The notes beneath the pieces are model-generated. The model was not told the origin of the DNA and did no database searches. It was given only the letters and a program-made list of their open reading frames with translations. From positions 1 to 64,000 of the forward strand of contig CACHRP010000004.1 of assembly GCA_902582315.1 (NCBI GenBank): a stretch of DNA of 64,000 bases, given 5' to 3'. The stretch is from an uncultured Pelagibacteraceae bacterium (GTDB lineage Bacteria > Pseudomonadota > Alphaproteobacteria > Pelagibacterales > Pelagibacteraceae). A program made the position numbers and the translations under genes. Numbering within the stretch: position 1 is the stretch's first letter; each line of letters begins with the position of its first letter. Of this stretch, positions 36,486 to 46,622 are shown one piece after another.

Positions 36486-37610
36486 TTAATCTACCGACTC
36501 AATTACAGTAGCAATCCCCATGCCAAGACCAATACATTGAGTTGAAAGTGCATACTTTTTATTTTCTCTTCTTAGAAGATCAGCAGCTTTTCCGGTAATC
36601 CTAGCTCCTGTAGCTCCAAGTGGATGTCCTAAGGCTAATGCACCTCCATCAATGTTAACTTTCTTTTGGTCAATACCTAAATCTTTTATACAAGCTAAAG
36701 ATTGCGATGCAAAAGCCTCGTTAAGTTCAAAGATATCAATTTTATCAATTGATAAATCTGCACGCATAAGTGCTTTTTTTGATGCACCTATTGGACCAAG
36801 TCCCATGTAATCTGGATCACAACCTTCAACAGCTGTAGAAATTATTCTGCCCAATATATTAAGATTATTTTCTTTTGCGTAATTTTCTTCACAGATTATT
36901 GTTGCCGCTGCCCCATCAGTTAATGGTGAAGATGTTGCTGCGGTGACTGTTCCTTTTGTATCAAAAGCAAGTTTTAATTGATCTAATTTTTCTTGAGTAC
37001 TATTGGGTCTAATATTTCCGTCTTCTTTACATTCACCTATTGGAATTATTTCTTCAGATAACTTTCCATTTTTTTGAGCTTCATGTGCTTTATTATGACT
37101 TGATATTGCAAATTCTTGTTGCTCTTCTCTTAAAATATTAAACTTTTTAGCTACGTTTTCAGCTGTAGTACCCATTGAAAAATATACATGTGGGTTTTCT
37201 TTTTCAGTATAAGGATAAGGGACTGGGTCAAATCCAGTATTTACTCTAGACATACTTTCTACTCCACCACAAATAAAAACTTTGCCTGACCCCATTGCAA
37301 TTTTACCTGATGCTATATGGATAGCCTCCATTGAGGATCCACACCACCTGTCAACGGTCATACCTGACGTTTTAACATTCATATCCGCTAAAAAAGTAAC
37401 TAATTTTCCAATGTTGAAACATTGTTCACCAACTTGAAAAGCACAACCAACCACAATATCTTCAATATCTTCCCTATTAATTTTGCTTTTAGAAACTAAA
37501 TTTTTTACAACTTCGGACAATAAATTTACTGGCTTAACATCAATAAGTGCACCCTTCCTTGCCATAGTGAAGGGCGAACGAGCATATCCAACAATAACAG
37601 GTTTAAACAT
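36486..37610 (-). CDS. Acetyl-CoA acetyltransferase (thiolase)
   Basis: 374 aa; DRWCGSSMEAIH, NIDGGALALGHPLGATGAR, QCIGLGMGIA. Confidence 0.9.
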   Translation of the reverse strand: MFKPVIVGYARSPFTMARKGALIDVKPVNLLSEVVKNLVSKSKINREDIEDIVVGCAFQVGEQCFNIGKLVTFLADMNVKTSGMTVDRWCGSSMEAIHIASGKIAMGSGKVFICGGVESMSRVNTGFDPVPYPYTEKENPHVYFSMGTTAENVAKKFNILREEQQEFAISSHNKAHEAQKNGKLSEEIIPIGECKEDGNIRPNSTQEKLDQLKLAFDTKGTVTAATSSPLTDGAAATIICEENYAKENNLNILGRIISTAVEGCDPDYMGLGPIGASKKALMRADLSIDKIDIFELNEAFASQSLACIKDLGIDQKKVNIDGGALALGHPLGATGARITGKAADLLRRENKKYALSTQCIGLGMGIATVIESVD

Positions 37611-37628
37611 ATTTATATGTATATATAT

Positions 37629-38825
37629 TTATTTAGGAAATGGCAAAGAGGTAATAGTACCTTTTACTAATTTGCCGTCTAAGGTTTCTACTAAAACTTT
37701 TTGATTTTCTTTCCAATAATCTTTTGAAATCATTGAAAGACCTATATTTTTTTTTATTCTTGGTGAAAAAATTCCAGATGTAATTCTTCCAATAATTTTT
37801 TTATTTAGTGAAAGAACTGGTAAAAGCTTACCATTAGGTTTATAGGGTTTTCCACCAAACATGACCCCTCGCATTTTTTGCTTTAATCCACTTTTTTTAA
37901 TTTTTTCAAGAGCTTTTTTTCCAATAAAATCATGATCATCAAATTTACAATATTTTTCTAAATTACATTCGTAAGGATTGTTTTCTTTAGTAAAATCGTT
38001 TCCATATGACATTAACCCGCCTTCTATTCTATCTATAAGATTGGGACATCCTGGTGAAATATTAAATTTTTTTCCAACTTTCCAAATTGTATCCCAAAGA
38101 TTTTCTCCCAAGTCTTTACTATCAAAATATTTTTCGAAACCTTTAAAGTAAATTTCAAAACCATCTTGTTTACTATAGCCTGACCTTGCTATTATTTGTT
38201 TCGTTCCCATAAAGTCAAATATTCTAAAATTGAAAAATTTTATTTTTCTGATTTCTTCTCCAAAAATGGATACAAGTAAATCTTCAGATTTTGGTCCTTG
38301 TACTGCTAATGGATAAACATCTGGTTCTTTTATTTTAACATCTAAACCTAGTCCAATTGCAATACCATTGGCCCAGAGCAATATATCAGAGTCAGCAATA
38401 GATATCCAAAACATGTCATCATCTAATTTAAGAAGAACAGGATCATTAATCATACCTCCTTTTTCATTTAAGATTGGAATATAAAAACATTTTCCAGTTT
38501 GCATTTTTTTTAATGGCCTTGGTGTCAACTTTTGAATAAGTTTAAATGCATCTTTGCCAGATATTTGAACCTGCCTTTGACAAGAAACATCCCATAGCTG
38601 AACATGTTTGCTTAAATGCCAATAATCTTGCTCGACGGTTTTTCTAAAACCCTTTGGTAAGAGCATATGATTGACAACTGTAAAATCTGATACACCTAAC
38701 TTCTCAACTTTATCGGTAAAAGGTGTACGTCTTATACGTCTTGACATATTTAATTTGATATTTTTTGATTGATGAACAGACGTTTTTTTCATTAATTTAT
38801 TTTGACCACCAAACAGAATACCCAT
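37629..38825 (-). CDS. GcvT-family protein resembling DMSP demethylase DmdA
   Basis: 398 aa; SRRIRRTPFTDKVEKLGVSDFTVVNHMLLP...DYWHLSKHVQLWDVSCQRQVQISGKDA, recalled as DmdA-like; YGNDFTKENNPYE. True start may be the internal Met before KKTSVHQ. Confidence 0.7.
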   Translation of the reverse strand: MGILFGGQNKLMKKTSVHQSKNIKLNMSRRIRRTPFTDKVEKLGVSDFTVVNHMLLPKGFRKTVEQDYWHLSKHVQLWDVSCQRQVQISGKDAFKLIQKLTPRPLKKMQTGKCFYIPILNEKGGMINDPVLLKLDDDMFWISIADSDILLWANGIAIGLGLDVKIKEPDVYPLAVQGPKSEDLLVSIFGEEIRKIKFFNFRIFDFMGTKQIIARSGYSKQDGFEIYFKGFEKYFDSKDLGENLWDTIWKVGKKFNISPGCPNLIDRIEGGLMSYGNDFTKENNPYECNLEKYCKFDDHDFIGKKALEKIKKSGLKQKMRGVMFGGKPYKPNGKLLPVLSLNKKIIGRITSGIFSPRIKKNIGLSMISKDYWKENQKVLVETLDGKLVKGTITSLPFPK

Positions 38826-39132
38826 TTGGAGCGATTATAACAGGTATATGATATTTTTTCTTAGGATTTTTCATATGAAACTTGATTACGATTTCTGTAA
38901 CATTAGTTTTTTTTTTATAATAATTTTGTAGATTAAAAATAATTTCATATTTTAATGAAGAGTCTTTTTTTGTTATAGAAAATTGTTTAAAAATTCTGCC
39001 ATTTTTATCTGTCTTAGATTGAAAAATTTTTCTTCTTGATCCATTTTTTTTTATTTGATTTAAAATTACTTTTACGCCTGATGCATGTGAGCCATCTGTT
39101 GAACTTAATAAGTGTGATGAAACTATTGCCAT
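38797..39132 (-). CDS. Transthyretin-like/5-hydroxyisourate hydrolase-family protein
   Basis: 111 aa; SSHLLSSTDGSHASGVKVIL N-terminus, YHIPVIIAPNGYS C-terminus. Confidence 0.75.
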   Translation of the reverse strand: MAIVSSHLLSSTDGSHASGVKVILNQIKKNGSRRKIFQSKTDKNGRIFKQFSITKKDSSLKYEIIFNLQNYYKKKTNVTEIVIKFHMKNPKKKYHIPVIIAPNGYSVWWSK

Positions 39133-39135
39133 TGA

Positions 39136-40878
39136 TTATTCAATTGATGCTTTATCTCTTTTATTACTTACTGCAGCCACAATCGGGCTGATAACCCCTT
39201 TAGCTTTAACGTTTACACATGCAGTTTTTCCACTTTCCAAAGCTCTTTTAAGTGCTGGTGCAAGCTCTTCTCTTTTAAGGACAAGCTCACCATGACCTCC
39301 AAATCCTTCGAATATTTTATGAAAAGGAATATCTCTAAAATCAGTTGCAAAATGTTTTCCACTTTCAAACAGTCTTTCTTGTTGTTGAGAAATACAATCT
39401 AATCCTCCATTATTATCTATTACAACAACTATCGGCTTATTTTCTTGAAAAGCTGCTTCAATAGATAAGCCTCCAGATAAAAAAGCCCCATCGCCACTTA
39501 TCAATACTACATTTGATTTTGGATTTAGATTTTTTGCAGAAAGTGCAAACGGAACCCCGACACCGAGCATACTAAAAGTTCCGGGATGTAAAATACCACC
39601 AAGTTTTTTTCCTTTATGACCAGCAATATTAATTGCTATCTCAGACCAAAAATGAGTATTTCCACCATCTATCACCAACCAATCATTATCCTTCATTGCA
39701 TCTTGTACATCTAAAGCTAATTGGAGAGGATGAATTTTACCACCGTTTTTTTTTGCTTCTATTGTTTCTTTTTCAAGATCTTTTAAAGATTTATCAATCC
39801 ATTTCTTTTTTTCTGATATGTTTTGCTCAATCCATTTATTGTCTAAATTCCATTTATTATTTACTTTTAATTTACTTAAAGTATCCAAAAATACCCCTGG
39901 ATCACACAGCATATTAATATCTGCAGCTCTATTTAATTCGATTTCTTCATGAGATCCATTTATACAAATAATTTTTGTAGATTTAGGAAATAGTGGGGGA
40001 TTCCCAAAATTCATCTGATTGTCAAGTCTTGTTCCAACCATTATAATTAAGTCTGATTCATCAAACGCAAATTTTGAAGGGGGATATTGGTGTATATCTG
40101 CCAATCCCATGTAAGATTTAGCTTCCTCCCCTAAAAGTTTTTGATGGTATGGAACATTAAAAATTGGAATATTTAAATTTTGACCTGCAGCTTCTAATTT
40201 CTTCTCAGAACCTGACCACCAGACACCATGGCCACCAATAAGCATTGGTTTTTTAGAATTCGAAGCTAATTTTAAAACTTCACTCATTTGATTGGGATCT
40301 GGCCAAGCAATATTTTTTATTTTTTTTGATTGAGAAAAAGGTCTTTCCTCTAATCCTGCGTTTTCAGGAAAAGATGAAAACATGATATCCACTGGGACAC
40401 TTAAGTGAACTGCTCCTGGGTAACCGTTTGTTGCTATTAAATAAGCTTTATCTACAAATTCACGAATTCTATTTCCATCAGTAATACTTGCGCTATATTT
40501 TGTTAATGGTTCAGCAATTTTTACATCATCAATTTCTTTAAATCCTCCCGCTCCTTGTCTTCTTAAACTACTTGATCCAGTGATAAAAATCACTGGAGAT
40601 CTTTCTCCCCACGCTTCCATCATAGATGGCACAGCATTTGCAAATCCCTCTGGCCCGACTAAACATACAGTAGGTTTTCTTGTAATTCTTGTGTGTCCAT
40701 CAGCAAGGTGTCCTGCAATCTGTTCATGTGGACAATTTATTACATCTATCTGACATTCCATTAATCCTTCTAAAGCAGGATTACAGAAACCACCTGATAA
40801 AGTGAAAACATTTTCTATGCCTTTGTCCCTTAAAGCTCTTGCAATTAGAGACCCACCTCTTATTTTTTTTTCTGACAT
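39136..40878 (-). CDS. ThDP-dependent enzyme, acetolactate synthase/decarboxylase-like
   Basis: 580 aa; FTLSGGFCNPALEG, NCPHEQIAGHLADGH, ThDP motif GDGAFLSGGLSIEAAFQENKPIVVVIDNN. Confidence 0.85.
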   Translation of the reverse strand: MSEKKIRGGSLIARALRDKGIENVFTLSGGFCNPALEGLMECQIDVINCPHEQIAGHLADGHTRITRKPTVCLVGPEGFANAVPSMMEAWGERSPVIFITGSSSLRRQGAGGFKEIDDVKIAEPLTKYSASITDGNRIREFVDKAYLIATNGYPGAVHLSVPVDIMFSSFPENAGLEERPFSQSKKIKNIAWPDPNQMSEVLKLASNSKKPMLIGGHGVWWSGSEKKLEAAGQNLNIPIFNVPYHQKLLGEEAKSYMGLADIHQYPPSKFAFDESDLIIMVGTRLDNQMNFGNPPLFPKSTKIICINGSHEEIELNRAADINMLCDPGVFLDTLSKLKVNNKWNLDNKWIEQNISEKKKWIDKSLKDLEKETIEAKKNGGKIHPLQLALDVQDAMKDNDWLVIDGGNTHFWSEIAINIAGHKGKKLGGILHPGTFSMLGVGVPFALSAKNLNPKSNVVLISGDGAFLSGGLSIEAAFQENKPIVVVIDNNGGLDCISQQQERLFESGKHFATDFRDIPFHKIFEGFGGHGELVLKREELAPALKRALESGKTACVNVKAKGVISPIVAAVSNKRDKASIE

Positions 40879-40879
40879 T

Positions 40880-42037
40880 TTAATATTTAAATTCTCTTAT
40901 AAATCTCTCAGCTATAATATCCGAAGATATATCTTTTATATCATTTAAACCTACTAATCCCAAGGCCGTACTAACTTCCTCTTTAATTATATCGACTATT
41001 CTTTTCAATCCTTTAGCCCCGTCAGCTCCAATACCATACATCAAAGGTCTACCAACCATTGTGAAATCGGCTCCAAGAGCTAAAGCTCTTACAATATCAC
41101 TACCGCCTCTAATACCACTATCAAATATGATTGGAAAATCTTTTCCTAAAGAATTTCTTATCAAAGGAAGTACTTCAATTGATGCTGTTGCACTATCTAA
41201 TTGTCTTCCACCATGATTTGAAACTTGTATAGCATCAGCTCCTTCTTCTTTAATTTTAACAGCATCCTCAGGAGACATTACGCCTTTTATAATTAGTTTT
41301 CCTTTCCATTTTTCTCTCACTCTTTTTAATGTATTCCAATCAGTAGATCCTCTACTTTCACTTCTATTAAATTTGTTCCCACGCTTCGATGTTTCATAAT
41401 TCATTGGCTTAGGAATTCCATATAGAAGTGTGCTTATTGACCAAAGTGGATGTGTAGCAAAATCAAAAAATTGTTTTGGGCCTAAATTAAACGGTACAGT
41501 AAAACCATTCTTATTATCTTTAGCTCTTCTAAATTGTATAGGTACATCAACAGTAAGAATTGCTATTTTATAACCTTTTTGATGGGCTCTATCTAAAAGC
41601 TCCATTAGAAATTCTTCATCTTGAAAGTTATATAATTGCAACCAACAATTTCCTTTAGAAAGATCAAACATTTTTTCTAATGATGTTGATGACGCCATCG
41701 ATACACATATTGGCACATTGTTGTTAACGCTCTCTTGCGCTAACATTACATCTGCACCAGGCCAAGTTAAATTACACATTCCCATTGGTGCAAAACCAAA
41801 TGGTTGATCGTATTCAGAGCCTAAAAAACTTTTATTAATTTTTCTTTTTTCCACATTTCTGAGAACACGAGGTTGAAGTCTAATCTGATCTAGCGCTTTA
41901 CTATTGTTTTCGCATAATTTTTCGTCTCCAGAAGCTCCATCCACAAAATCAAACATCATTCTTGGCATTCTTTTTCTTGCTAAATTACGAGCATCTTCAA
42001 CACTATGAATTCTTTTGCTTGGAAAAATATTACTCAT
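40880..42037 (-). CDS. FMN-dependent alpha-hydroxy acid dehydrogenase (LldD-like)
   Basis: 385 aa; IQVSNHGGRQLD, PIIFDSGIRGGSDIVRALALGADF. Confidence 0.9.
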   Translation of the reverse strand: MSNIFPSKRIHSVEDARNLARKRMPRMMFDFVDGASGDEKLCENNSKALDQIRLQPRVLRNVEKRKINKSFLGSEYDQPFGFAPMGMCNLTWPGADVMLAQESVNNNVPICVSMASSTSLEKMFDLSKGNCWLQLYNFQDEEFLMELLDRAHQKGYKIAILTVDVPIQFRRAKDNKNGFTVPFNLGPKQFFDFATHPLWSISTLLYGIPKPMNYETSKRGNKFNRSESRGSTDWNTLKRVREKWKGKLIIKGVMSPEDAVKIKEEGADAIQVSNHGGRQLDSATASIEVLPLIRNSLGKDFPIIFDSGIRGGSDIVRALALGADFTMVGRPLMYGIGADGAKGLKRIVDIIKEEVSTALGLVGLNDIKDISSDIIAERFIREFKY

Positions 42038-42728
42038 TCGTTTTTTTTATATGATCATTTAATACAATTCTATTATTATTATCATCAATAAAATATGCAT
42101 TTCTATTTTTGTTTGAAGAACAAACAGAAGTTGGTTTACCGTTTATGAATAGAACAGCAACACCATCATCAATAGCTATACCAGAAGGTATTTTTTTATT
42201 CTTAATACTTAATTCAAATTCATAAATTCTATTTTTTTCAGCCGCATGAGGCGTACAACTTCCTGATATAAAATTCATTCCTCTAAGGGGTTTATATCCA
42301 TCTCCTAGAGAATCTGTAAATATCCATTCAAACCAACAAACAGCACCAGCGCTAACACCTGATAAAATAATTCCTGAGTTATAAGCTTTTTCAAAATATT
42401 TATACAATTTATTTGCCTGCCATAAATCTAGCATGAAGTTGGTATTTCCTCCTCCAACATAAATTATATCTTGATCCATTATCCAATTTGAGAAACCTTT
42501 TACTTTTGAACAAAGTTCAAAATGAGATAGTTCAAGATTATATTTTTTTAATTCTTCATAATATAAATTAATTTTATTTAAATTATCTTTGCTTGCTGTA
42601 GGTAAAAATCCAAATTTAATTTTTCTATCGATTATTTGATTAATTATAAATTCATCTAAAAATTTGTCTGTTTGGTGTGTGAACCCGCCACCGCCGATAG
42701 ATATAATTTTTTTATCAACAATATCCAT
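42030..42728 (-). CDS. Peptidase S51/peptidase E-like
   Basis: 232 aa; YVGGGNTNFMLDLW, ILSGVSAGAVCWFEW. Confidence 0.8.
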   Translation of the reverse strand: MDIVDKKIISIGGGGFTHQTDKFLDEFIINQIIDRKIKFGFLPTASKDNLNKINLYYEELKKYNLELSHFELCSKVKGFSNWIMDQDIIYVGGGNTNFMLDLWQANKLYKYFEKAYNSGIILSGVSAGAVCWFEWIFTDSLGDGYKPLRGMNFISGSCTPHAAEKNRIYEFELSIKNKKIPSGIAIDDGVAVLFINGKPTSVCSSNKNRNAYFIDDNNNRIVLNDHIKKTNE

Positions 42729-42737
42729 TTAGAGAAA

Positions 42738-43964
42738 CTATTTTGTTTGAATTCCTGGCCAAGGTTCTGGCTTAGTTGGTATATTTTCTATTAGGCCCCG
42801 AACTATCTCATTTTTTTTATCGTACATTGGTAAACTGCAAATTTCACCTTTATAGATTTTTCCATCTGAACACTTTACATCTATTACTGAGCTAGGTCCA
42901 AATTGATCATTATTTAAATGTATAATTGCAACTCCACAAACTTGAAATGGTGACCATGTGCTTGATGTAACTCTTCCAATTACTTTGTTATTAGAAAAAA
43001 TATTTTCACCTTTTAGAGCTACATTTTCTTTAACTCTAAGGCCCCATGTTCTACATTTTTTTTCAACATTCGATAAAGCTTTTTTTCCAATAAAATCTTT
43101 TTTATCTAAATCAACAAATTTACCAAGTCCAACAGAAAAAGGATTTGTATTCTTGTCAAAGTCTTGTCCTGCTGAAAGAAGACCTGCCTCTATTCTTCTT
43201 CCTCTAAAAGATGGTGTAGCTGTTAAAATCATGCCCATCTTTTTTCCTTCAGATAGAATTAAATCACCAATTTTCTCAGCATTATTTTCAGGTCTAAAGT
43301 AAATCTCCCATCCAAGTTCGTTTGTAAATCCAGTCCTGCTTATTATAATCTTTTCACTTAATATTGTTACTTCTTTGCAATCAAAATAGTTCCATTTTTC
43401 TGCAATGTCTTCTTTTATTAATTTTGATAACAACTCCATTGATTTGGGACCTTGTATTTGACTTATCCAAACATTTGGATCAGATATTTTTACATTGTAA
43501 CCTTCGGCATTCGCTTTGTACCATGAAAAAAGATCTCCATCAGCTTGAGCAAACCAAAACTTATTTTCTTCTAATCTTAATAATATTCCATCAGTTATCA
43601 TTCCACCATCATGGTAACAAGCAAACTGATAAGAACATCTACCAACTTTTATTTTTGAAATATTTCTAGGGAAAATTTTTTCTAAAAATTTCAAAGAGTC
43701 TGGACCTGATATTTCATAAGGATATTCTCCCGTATGCCTTAAAATTATTTCTTTTCTTGTTTTCCAATACATTTGATCAGGAGTTGCATTTGATAATTTT
43801 TCTGTAGTAAGTCGCCCAGCATAATGTGAATACTCAGGGTCGTAAGGCAGTTCTTGATAGGTAAGAGGATGAATAGGGAGAGTTCTAGCTAACTCTACTT
43901 TATTTTCACCATTCAGTTTAGTTGGCTTTATTGAAAACCTTACGTTTTTTAGGATATCGTGCAT
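42738..43964 (-). CDS. GcvT-family aminomethyltransferase-like protein
   Basis: 408 aa; EISGPDSLKFLEKIFPRN, QIQGPKSMELL, ISRTGFTNELGWEIYF. Confidence 0.8.
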   Translation of the reverse strand: MHDILKNVRFSIKPTKLNGENKVELARTLPIHPLTYQELPYDPEYSHYAGRLTTEKLSNATPDQMYWKTRKEIILRHTGEYPYEISGPDSLKFLEKIFPRNISKIKVGRCSYQFACYHDGGMITDGILLRLEENKFWFAQADGDLFSWYKANAEGYNVKISDPNVWISQIQGPKSMELLSKLIKEDIAEKWNYFDCKEVTILSEKIIISRTGFTNELGWEIYFRPENNAEKIGDLILSEGKKMGMILTATPSFRGRRIEAGLLSAGQDFDKNTNPFSVGLGKFVDLDKKDFIGKKALSNVEKKCRTWGLRVKENVALKGENIFSNNKVIGRVTSSTWSPFQVCGVAIIHLNNDQFGPSSVIDVKCSDGKIYKGEICSLPMYDKKNEIVRGLIENIPTKPEPWPGIQTK

Positions 43965-44080
43965 ACAATTTAATAACGATGATTATTAAACAACAAATGC
44001 CAATAAAACAATAAAGTTTTCTTTATTGATATCAAACAAATGAATTGTTAACTTTATGCTTTAAAAAGAGGGGCAATTTT

Positions 44081-45571
44081 ATGAAACAAATATATAAAGT
44101 GATATCATTTTCATTGATATCTTTAATGTTGTCTTTTTCATTAGCGAATGCATCAAGCGGTGTCTTTAAATTATCGCATGATCTTGGTTTTGGAAAAGAT
44201 ACAAACCTTGATGCAATTACTAAAGGGCGTTTATTTCAAGTAGTTATAATGACTCAAAACCGTTTAGTAAGAAAAAATTTAAAAGGCAAAGTCACAGCAT
44301 CATTAGCAACAAAATGGTCAGCAAATTCAGAAGCGAACGAGTGGACTTTTAATCTCCGTAAGGGAATAAAATTTCATGATGGTTCAGACTTTGATGCCGA
44401 AGATGTTAAATATTCATTAATGCGTGTTAAAGATCCTGATATTGGATCACCTGCGAAAAAAAGTATGAGCTCTGTTACGGATATTGAAGTAATAGATTCA
44501 CATACCGTAAAAATGAAATTAAATACTTCATTTGCAGATTTTCCATTATTATTAACTGATTATAGATTAAGAATGATACCTTCAGGTTCTGGAGATACTA
44601 TTGGTCAAACTGGTATTGGAACTGGACCCTTTAAGGTAGCAACATTTGATCCAGAGGGAACGACTGTGCTTAAAGCAAACCCAGATTATTGGGAAGGTGC
44701 GCCAGGAGTTGCGGAAGTACATGTTATCGCAATACCTGATGGTGAAGCGAGAGTACAAGCTTTATTAACTGGTCAAATTGATATGAACAGATATGTACCA
44801 TTTAGCCAAAAGAAAATTTTTGATGGTAATAAAAAGTTTAATGTTTCAGTAGTACCAACAGGAAATTGGAGAGGTATGGTAATGAGAACAGATACTGCAC
44901 CTTTTGATGATCCAAAAGTTAGAAAAGCTGTTAGACTTGCAGTCGATAGACAAGAGCTTGTTGATTTAGTAATGGGTGGAGCAGCCACAGTATCTTGCGA
45001 TACACCAGTTGCACCATCAGATCAATATCGTTTAAAAATGAAGTGTCCTCAAGATATTAAGAAAGCGAAAAAACTTCTTAATGAAGCAGGATACCCAGAC
45101 GGGTTTGATATGGTAATTCACGTTTCTACCAAAGAACCTACTTGGCCAACGATTGGTGAAGTATTACAACAACAATTAGCTAAAGCTGGTATTAAAGCTG
45201 AAGTTAAAATGACACCTTCAAAAAGTTATTGGAAAGAAACTTGGATGAAAAAGCCAGTTGCAATGACTCGTTGGAATGAAAGACCTGCAGATAGTATTCT
45301 GCATGAAGCGTATCATAGTGGTGCAAAATGGAATGAATCATTCTTTAAAAATGCAGCATTTGATAAAAATCTTTCTGATGCACGAGGTGAACTTAACTTT
45401 AGCAAACGAAAAAAAGCTTATCAAAATGCACAAAAAACTTTATGGGAAGAGTCTGGTACGATGATTCCATATCACGTATCAAAACTAGTCATTACTTCAT
45501 CAAGAGTTAAAAATTTAGATGATGTAGAGGTTTTTTCTGTACGTTGGCATAAGCTTAAAGTAACAGATTAA
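44081..45571 (+). CDS. Peptide/opine-type ABC substrate-binding protein (SBP_bac_5)
   Basis: ORF called from 44045, but the SD-like GAGGGG and signal peptide favour ATG 44081; EWTFNLRKGIKFHDGSDFDAEDVKYSLMRV. Confidence 0.9.
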   Translation: MKQIYKVISFSLISLMLSFSLANASSGVFKLSHDLGFGKDTNLDAITKGRLFQVVIMTQNRLVRKNLKGKVTASLATKWSANSEANEWTFNLRKGIKFHDGSDFDAEDVKYSLMRVKDPDIGSPAKKSMSSVTDIEVIDSHTVKMKLNTSFADFPLLLTDYRLRMIPSGSGDTIGQTGIGTGPFKVATFDPEGTTVLKANPDYWEGAPGVAEVHVIAIPDGEARVQALLTGQIDMNRYVPFSQKKIFDGNKKFNVSVVPTGNWRGMVMRTDTAPFDDPKVRKAVRLAVDRQELVDLVMGGAATVSCDTPVAPSDQYRLKMKCPQDIKKAKKLLNEAGYPDGFDMVIHVSTKEPTWPTIGEVLQQQLAKAGIKAEVKMTPSKSYWKETWMKKPVAMTRWNERPADSILHEAYHSGAKWNESFFKNAAFDKNLSDARGELNFSKRKKAYQNAQKTLWEESGTMIPYHVSKLVITSSRVKNLDDVEVFSVRWHKLKVTD

Positions 45572-45584
45572 TACAAAAATCTTT

Positions 45585-45614
45585 TTTTACAGGCCTTTAA
45601 TTAGGCCTGTAAAA
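45585..45614. terminator. Hairpin TTTTACAGGCCT...AGGCCTGTAAAA
   Basis: 12-bp perfect arms, 6-nt loop; no strong U tract after the stem on either strand. Confidence 0.6.
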
Positions 45615-45665
45615 TCCTTTTCATTTAATATAAATATTGTTTAACAGAAGCTTTACAATTTTATT

Positions 45666-46622
45666 ATGTTAATTTTAGTTCTAAAAAGAATTCTTCTTGG
45701 GTTAATTACCCTATTTATTGTATCTTTGATCACTTTCGTTGGAGTTGAAGTTTTACCGGGTGATGCCTGCACAACTTATCTAGAGCGGGAGGCTTATGGT
45801 GCTGCACTTGAAGCATGCTACAAAAGGCTGGGGTTAGATATACCTGCATATGAGAGATATGTTAGTTGGGCTATAGGAGTAATACAAGGTGACTTTGGTT
45901 ATTCATTAAGTGGTGAAATGAAAATCAATGATGTCCTTGGTCCGAGAGTAAAAAATTCTTTAGTACTTGCTTCTGCATCTATTTTGATTGGAATTCCAAT
46001 TGCCTTACTATTAGGAATAATTACTGCATTATGGAGAGATAAAATGCCAGATATTATAATTTCAACATTTACTATTTTTTCTATGACGATTCCAGAATTC
46101 ATCAGTGCTACTTTATTAATATTAATTGTTGCAATTTGGCTGGAGTGGCTTCCAGGAATAGTAATTGTTCCAACAGGAGTGTCTGTATCTGAGCTTTTAC
46201 CAAACATAATTCTGCCTGTTATTGCAATATCAATGATTATGACCGCCCACATGGCAAGAATGGTCAGATCAAGTGTTATTCAAGTTATGGCATCGGACTA
46301 TGTTCAAATGGCAATTCTAAAGGGTGTTCCTTACTGGAAAATGGTGTTTAAACATGTTTTACCAAACGCTTTATTGCCAGCAATAAATGTAGTTGCGCTT
46401 ACCATTGCGTGGTTATTAGGTGGAGTAGTTGTTACAGAAGTAGTATTTAATTACCCCGGATTAGGTAGATTGGTAATTGAGTCTATTTCAAATAGAGATT
46501 TGCCTGTTGTTCAGGCTTTAGCAATTATTTTAGCTTCAATTTATGTAATAATAAATCTCATCGCAGATTTATTGACTTTAATGTTAAATCCAAGATTAAA
46601 ATCCTTACAAATTAAAAAATGA
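45666..46622 (+). CDS. Peptide-type ABC permease (DppB-like)
   Basis: 318 aa; RMVRSSVIQVMASDYVQMAILKGVPYWKMVFKHVLPNALLP. Confidence 0.9.
   Translation: MLILVLKRILLGLITLFIVSLITFVGVEVLPGDACTTYLEREAYGAALEACYKRLGLDIPAYERYVSWAIGVIQGDFGYSLSGEMKINDVLGPRVKNSLVLASASILIGIPIALLLGIITALWRDKMPDIIISTFTIFSMTIPEFISATLLILIVAIWLEWLPGIVIVPTGVSVSELLPNIILPVIAISMIMTAHMARMVRSSVIQVMASDYVQMAILKGVPYWKMVFKHVLPNALLPAINVVALTIAWLLGGVVVTEVVFNYPGLGRLVIESISNRDLPVVQALAIILASIYVIINLIADLLTLMLNPRLKSLQIKK

Noticed and set aside
36478-36494. Palindrome GTAGATaattaATCTAC spanning the convergent stops of potC and thiolase
   Set aside because: Only 6-bp AT-rich arms and no T tract; too weak to call a terminator.
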